Origin: Desulfobacteraceae bacterium
GTDB lineage: Bacteria; Desulfobacterota; Desulfobacteria; Desulfobacterales; UBA5616
DNA: 8,699 nucleotides
NCBI GenBank assembly: GCA_030620375.1
Contig: JAUXEW010000110.1
Span: 1-8,699 of the forward strand
Reading direction: 5' to 3'
The notes below the pieces were generated by a model, which saw only the letters and a list, made by a program, of their open reading frames with translations, did no database searches and had not been told where the DNA came from. This document shows positions 6,549-8,699 of the stretch, piece after piece. The position numbers and the translations under genes are program-made. Numbering within the stretch: the first letter of the stretch is position 1; each line of letters begins with the position of its first letter.

Positions 6549-6562
6549 CACCGGGTTTTTTT
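6443..6562 (+). ncRNA. Candidate structured small RNA or leader with four hairpins
   Basis: Four stem-loops stand in tandem. Hairpin A is CCACCCGC-ACA-GCGGGTGG (6454-6472), B is TTTCCCGC-AAA-GCGGGAAA (6479-6497), C is GGCAC-GCCA-GTGCC (6505-6518, extendable by two pairs), and D is CCCGGTGC-GAA-GCACCGGG (6537-6555) followed by seven T residues. A, B and D share the same geometry: eight perfect base pairs and a three-base loop. The G run at 6501-6506 could pair with the pyrimidines at 6473-6478 instead of forming C, so alternative folds exist. With the promoter-like sequence at 6408-6436 and the terminator, a transcript of about 120 nt is plausible. It matches no RNA family I recognise. It might instead be a dispersed palindromic repeat with no RNA function. 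Confidence 0.35.
6537..6562 (+). terminator. Rho-independent terminator (hairpin D plus T7)
   Basis: CCCGGTGC (6537-6544) and GCACCGGG (6548-6555) form a perfect, GC-rich 8-bp stem closed by a GAA loop, followed directly by seven T residues. This is a textbook intrinsic terminator on the plus strand. No protein-coding gene upstream on that strand needs it, as the nearest plus-strand gene ends at 3555. That argues for a local noncoding transcript, or for shielding the CMD gene from read-through. Confidence 0.7.
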
Positions 6563-6624
6563 AAAACAAATAAAGCAAATGCCGTAATTTAAAAGATTGG
6601 GGGAAGAAAACTTGTAACACTGGA

Positions 6625-6670
6625 TGAGGCTGTCGAAAAATGCCAAAATCGGACTTTTTCGACAGTCTTA
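6625..6670. repeat. 16-bp stem-loop upstream of the CMD gene
   Basis: Arms at 6625-6640 and 6655-6670 pair over 16 positions with two G-T wobbles (core GCTGTCGAAAAA with its complement) around a 14-nt loop. The stem ends 26 bp before the ATG of the CMD gene. It has no T run after it, so it is a poor terminator. It could be a protein-binding site, a 5'-UTR structure near the ribosome binding site, or a miniature dispersed repeat. Confidence 0.55.
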
Positions 6671-6684
6671 TCAATTAGAGAAAC

Positions 6685-6690
6685 GGGGAG
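6685..6690 (+). promoter_or_regulatory. Ribosome binding site of the CMD gene
   Basis: GGGGAG lies 6 nt before the ATG at 6697 and 14 nt after the long stem at 6625-6670, so folding of that stem could influence its access. Confidence 0.6.
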
Positions 6691-6696
6691 TTAAAA

Positions 6697-7248
6697 ATGA
6701 GATTATCTGAACCAAGAGTTACACCGCTTGAAGTATCCGACATGGATGAGGAACAGCGCGAGGTTGTGCGCCGTGCCGCTTTGGGTGAGCCGATAAACAT
6801 CTTTACAACTTTGGCGCGACATACCAAGCTGCTTAAACGCTGGTTGGTATTTGGCGCTCACGTGCTTAACAAATCGACCATACCGCCGAGGGAACGTGAA
6901 CTTGTAATTTTACGTATCGGCTGGCTTTGTCAATCAGAATATGAATGGGCGCAACATGTAGTGATCGGGAAAAACGTCGGTCTCACAGAAGAAGAAATCG
7001 CCAGGATTAAAGAAGGACCGGATGCAGAAGGGTGGGCGCCGATGGATCAGGCATTGCTTCGCGCCACTGATGAATTACATGGTGATGCGTTTATTTCCGA
7101 TTCTACATGGAACGATTTAAAAAAGACCTATAGCGATAATCAAATGATGGACCTTATATTTGCCGTCGGCAATTACACCCTTGTATCCATGGCGCTTAAT
7201 AGTCTGGGCGTACAAATAGATCCGGGTTTAAACGGTTTTAAGAAATGA
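6697..7248 (+). CDS. Carboxymuconolactone decarboxylase (CMD/AhpD-like) family protein
   Basis: A 183-residue soluble, probably all-helical protein. The conserved block IPPRERELVILRIGWLCQSEYEWAQHV (within 62-88) marks the CMD family, with Cys 78, Glu 81, Trp 84 and His 87 at the expected active-site helix. A C-terminal block (DLIFAVGNYTLVSMALNSLG within 147-177) is the usual final helix. The family includes gamma-carboxymuconolactone decarboxylase and the AhpD alkylhydroperoxidase. This protein lacks AhpD's CxxC pair, having a single Cys in the motif, so a disulfide peroxidase mechanism is unlikely. Its form (RIGWLC.SEYEW..H) belongs to a large uncharacterised subgroup often near acyl-CoA or aromatic degradation genes. 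The start has a good ribosome binding site. Its stop is 8 bp from the convergent amidohydrolase stop with no obvious terminator between them. The substrate is unknown. Confidence 0.85.
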   Translation: MRLSEPRVTPLEVSDMDEEQREVVRRAALGEPINIFTTLARHTKLLKRWLVFGAHVLNKSTIPPRERELVILRIGWLCQSEYEWAQHVVIGKNVGLTEEEIARIKEGPDAEGWAPMDQALLRATDELHGDAFISDSTWNDLKKTYSDNQMMDLIFAVGNYTLVSMALNSLGVQIDPGLNGFKK

Positions 7249-7256
7249 AGCCAAGT

Positions 7257-8588
7257 TCATGCTGTTTTGATAGATTGACTCAGGAAGGCAACCTCTTCCA
7301 TTACATCCGCCAGGTTCAGCGTAAGGAGTTGATAATCTTTTACTAGAATTTTTCCGTCTACCATTACGTCCCTCACGTCGCCCCCGGAAGCGGCATATAC
7401 GATATGCGAAACCGGGTGATGCATTGGGACTAAATGGGGTTTATGCGTATCCACAATAATGATATCCGCCTGCTTGCCGATTTCGATAGAGCCGATGTTT
7501 TCCCCGAGTCCAATCGCTCTGGCGCCGTTTAGAGTAGCCAATTTTAAAACGCTTGGGGCATTCATTGCCGTTGGATCGAGCGTGTTGACCTTGTGCAGTT
7601 TTGCCGTAGAATCCATTTCTCCGAAAAGATCCGAATCATTATTACTGGCACACCCGTCCGTACCCAGACCAACGGGTATGCCGGCGGCCAAAAACTGTTG
7701 AACCGGTGCAATACCCGATGCCAGTTTCATATGGCTTTGGGTATTAACGGAAATCGTGGACCCCTGTTTTTTTATGGCAGAGATGTCCCGGTCATTTACC
7801 CAAATGGCGTGAACGAGCAATGTTTTTTGGTCCAGTATGCCCATTTTTTCCAGAAATTGAACCGGCGTGGTGTGATGCTCGGATTGAATCTGTTTCAGTT
7901 CGTTTTGTGTTTCAGCCACATGAATCTGGAAAAGCAGGTTGCTGTGATTTGAGGCGGCTTTTGATTTGACCAAAGTTTCCTTGGAACAGGTATAAGGAGA
8001 GTGGCAAAAAATGGACACCGAAATCCTGGATGAAATCCCCTTCCATTTTTCAACAAATCGAATGGCGTTATTAACGTTATCCGCCGGTTTAGGTACGCCT
8101 GGAGCAGGGAAATCGATGACACCCTGCCCCAGAACCGCCCTCATACCGGACTCTAAAACCGCTTGAGCAACGGCGTCTTCGTAAAAATACCCGTCACAGC
8201 AAGTGGTCGTACCGGACAGGATCATTTCCGCGCATCCCAAAAGCGATCCCAATTTTACCGAATCAGGATTAATATGTTTTTGTTCGGCGGGAAAAATATA
8301 TTCGTTTAGCCATTCTGTTAAGGGGAGGTCGTCGGCAAGCCCTCTAAAAAGGGACATTGGAAGATGCGTATGGGTATTGACCAGACCAGGGAGAATGATC
8401 CCGCCGTTGGCATCGATCATGGTTTTTGCCGGGGGAGGTTTATTCCCGTCAATAGTTCCGACCTGTTGGATTTTTCCGTCTAATATACCGATGAATCCAT
8501 TTTCGATAATGTCAAAATCCGGATTTACCGTAATAACTATACCATTGTGGATTACGATATCATGGGAGAATGGTGTCAAATCTTGCAT
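7257..8588 (-). CDS. Metal-dependent amidohydrolase, MTA/SAH deaminase or TRZ/ATZ-like
   Basis: A 443-residue cytosolic TIM-barrel hydrolase of the amidohydrolase superfamily. Metal ligands and catalytic residues are all visible: HTH (His 73, His 75) in NTHTHLPMSLFRGLADDLPL, HVAE (His 223, Glu 226), His 260 in LLVHAIW, and Asp 311 in GLGTDGCASNND. The N-terminal IVIHNGIVITVN and C-terminal GKQADIIIVD segments form the usual small beta domain. The closest recognised pattern is the 5-methylthioadenosine/S-adenosylhomocysteine deaminase group, which also contains chlorohydrolases and other deaminases. The segment usually written SHNPxSNxKLASG reads SVNTQSHMKLASG (280-292), suggesting a different substrate pocket. 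The ATG at 8588 has no clear Shine-Dalgarno, so the start is less certain than for other genes, though the domain begins immediately after it. A possible upstream gene ends 21 nt before it. Deamination or dehalogenation of an N-heterocycle or nucleoside is possible but not shown. Confidence 0.88.
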   Translation of the reverse strand: MQDLTPFSHDIVIHNGIVITVNPDFDIIENGFIGILDGKIQQVGTIDGNKPPPAKTMIDANGGIILPGLVNTHTHLPMSLFRGLADDLPLTEWLNEYIFPAEQKHINPDSVKLGSLLGCAEMILSGTTTCCDGYFYEDAVAQAVLESGMRAVLGQGVIDFPAPGVPKPADNVNNAIRFVEKWKGISSRISVSIFCHSPYTCSKETLVKSKAASNHSNLLFQIHVAETQNELKQIQSEHHTTPVQFLEKMGILDQKTLLVHAIWVNDRDISAIKKQGSTISVNTQSHMKLASGIAPVQQFLAAGIPVGLGTDGCASNNDSDLFGEMDSTAKLHKVNTLDPTAMNAPSVLKLATLNGARAIGLGENIGSIEIGKQADIIIVDTHKPHLVPMHHPVSHIVYAASGGDVRDVMVDGKILVKDYQLLTLNLADVMEEVAFLSQSIKTA

Positions 8589-8609
8589 AGTGAATAAAGA
8601 TGTTTGTAT

Positions 8610-8699
8610 TTATTTTGTAAATCGGGATTCTGCTGCAGCCTGGTCTTCATGGAACTTATGAGATGGCTTATGGCCGAATAGCTCATACCAAATAAACGA
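8610..8699 (-). CDS. Possible C-terminal tail of an unidentified gene (5' end outside window)
   Basis: Reading the minus strand from the right edge, a frame is open for 29 codons and ends in TAA at 8612-8610, 21 nt before the amidohydrolase ATG. The tail starts with aromatic and hydrophobic residues (SFIWYELFG) and becomes charged (HKFHEDQ...ESRFTK), a pattern that would suit the cytosolic end of a membrane protein such as a permease. Twenty-nine open codons can occur by chance, so this is tentative. If real, it would place the amidohydrolase second in an operon. Confidence 0.3.
   Translation of the reverse strand, partial: SFIWYELFGHKPSHKFHEDQAAAESRFTK

Larger units (their letters stand above)
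6101..6696. other. Roughly 600-bp structured intergenic region
   Basis: This stretch separates the dehydrogenase pair from the CMD gene. It holds, left to right, an AT-rich segment with a doubtful minus-strand frame of 96 codons (6124-6414), a 10-bp inverted repeat (6307-6316 with 6370-6379), two perfect TTGACA boxes (6360 and 6408), four tandem hairpins (6454-6555) with a T run, and a long stem at 6625-6670. The 96-codon frame has no ribosome binding site, no recognised domain, and contains KGFTF twice 19 residues apart. I do not call it a gene. The density of inverted and direct repeats suggests either a structured RNA locus or a cluster of dispersed repeats. Confidence 0.6.

Noticed and set aside
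6454..6555. CRISPR-like array suggested by regularly spaced palindromes
   Set aside because: The hairpins differ in sequence, spacers are only 6-18 nt, and no cas genes are present.

Overview
The window carries metabolic genes of a bacterium with moderate GC and long AT-rich intergenic stretches. The gene set is two alpha-type NDP-forming acyl-CoA synthetases, paired acyl-CoA dehydrogenases, an oxalate/formate-antiporter-like MFS carrier, a carboxymuconolactone-decarboxylase-family protein and a TRZ/ATZ-type amidohydrolase. It suggests an anaerobic or facultative degrader of organic acids, most like a Desulfobacterota (former Deltaproteobacteria) genome. That assignment is inferred from gene style; no phylogenetic marker is present.

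Layout. Positions 1-384 (+) are the C-terminal end of an acyl-CoA synthetase whose start lies outside the window. Positions 385-754 hold no convincing gene but contain an 11-bp inverted repeat and a GC-richer patch open in several frames. Positions 755-2017 (+) encode the MFS carrier and 2077-3555 (+) a full alpha-type acyl-CoA synthetase. They lie 59 bp apart and probably form one transcript. Two acyl-CoA dehydrogenases on the minus strand (6100 to 4937, then 4819 to 3638) converge on that pair. Positions 6101-6696 are about 600 bp without a convincing gene but rich in structure: a 10-bp inverted repeat, two perfect TTGACA boxes, four tandem hairpins ending in a strong terminator, an imperfect 24-nt direct repeat, and a 16-bp stem just ahead of the next gene. 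The CMD-family gene (6697-7248, +) ends 8 bp from the stop of the amidohydrolase (8588 to 7257, -). At the right edge, a minus-strand open frame ending 21 nt before the amidohydrolase may be the tail of an upstream gene.

How the genes could work together (inference): the MFS carrier imports a carboxylate, the acyl-CoA synthetase activates it to a CoA thioester, and the two dehydrogenases introduce double bonds. No electron-transfer flavoprotein, enoyl-CoA hydratase, thiolase or ATP-grasp beta subunit lies in the window, so the pathway would need genes elsewhere. The CMD protein and amidohydrolase may belong to a separate or accessory reaction.

The items most worth following up are the hairpin cluster at 6408-6562, readable as a compact roughly 120-nt structured RNA or as a dispersed repeat, and the Asp in place of the usual catalytic Glu in the dehydrogenase at 3638-4819. 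I found no CRISPR array, intact transposase, defence system, tRNA or rRNA.
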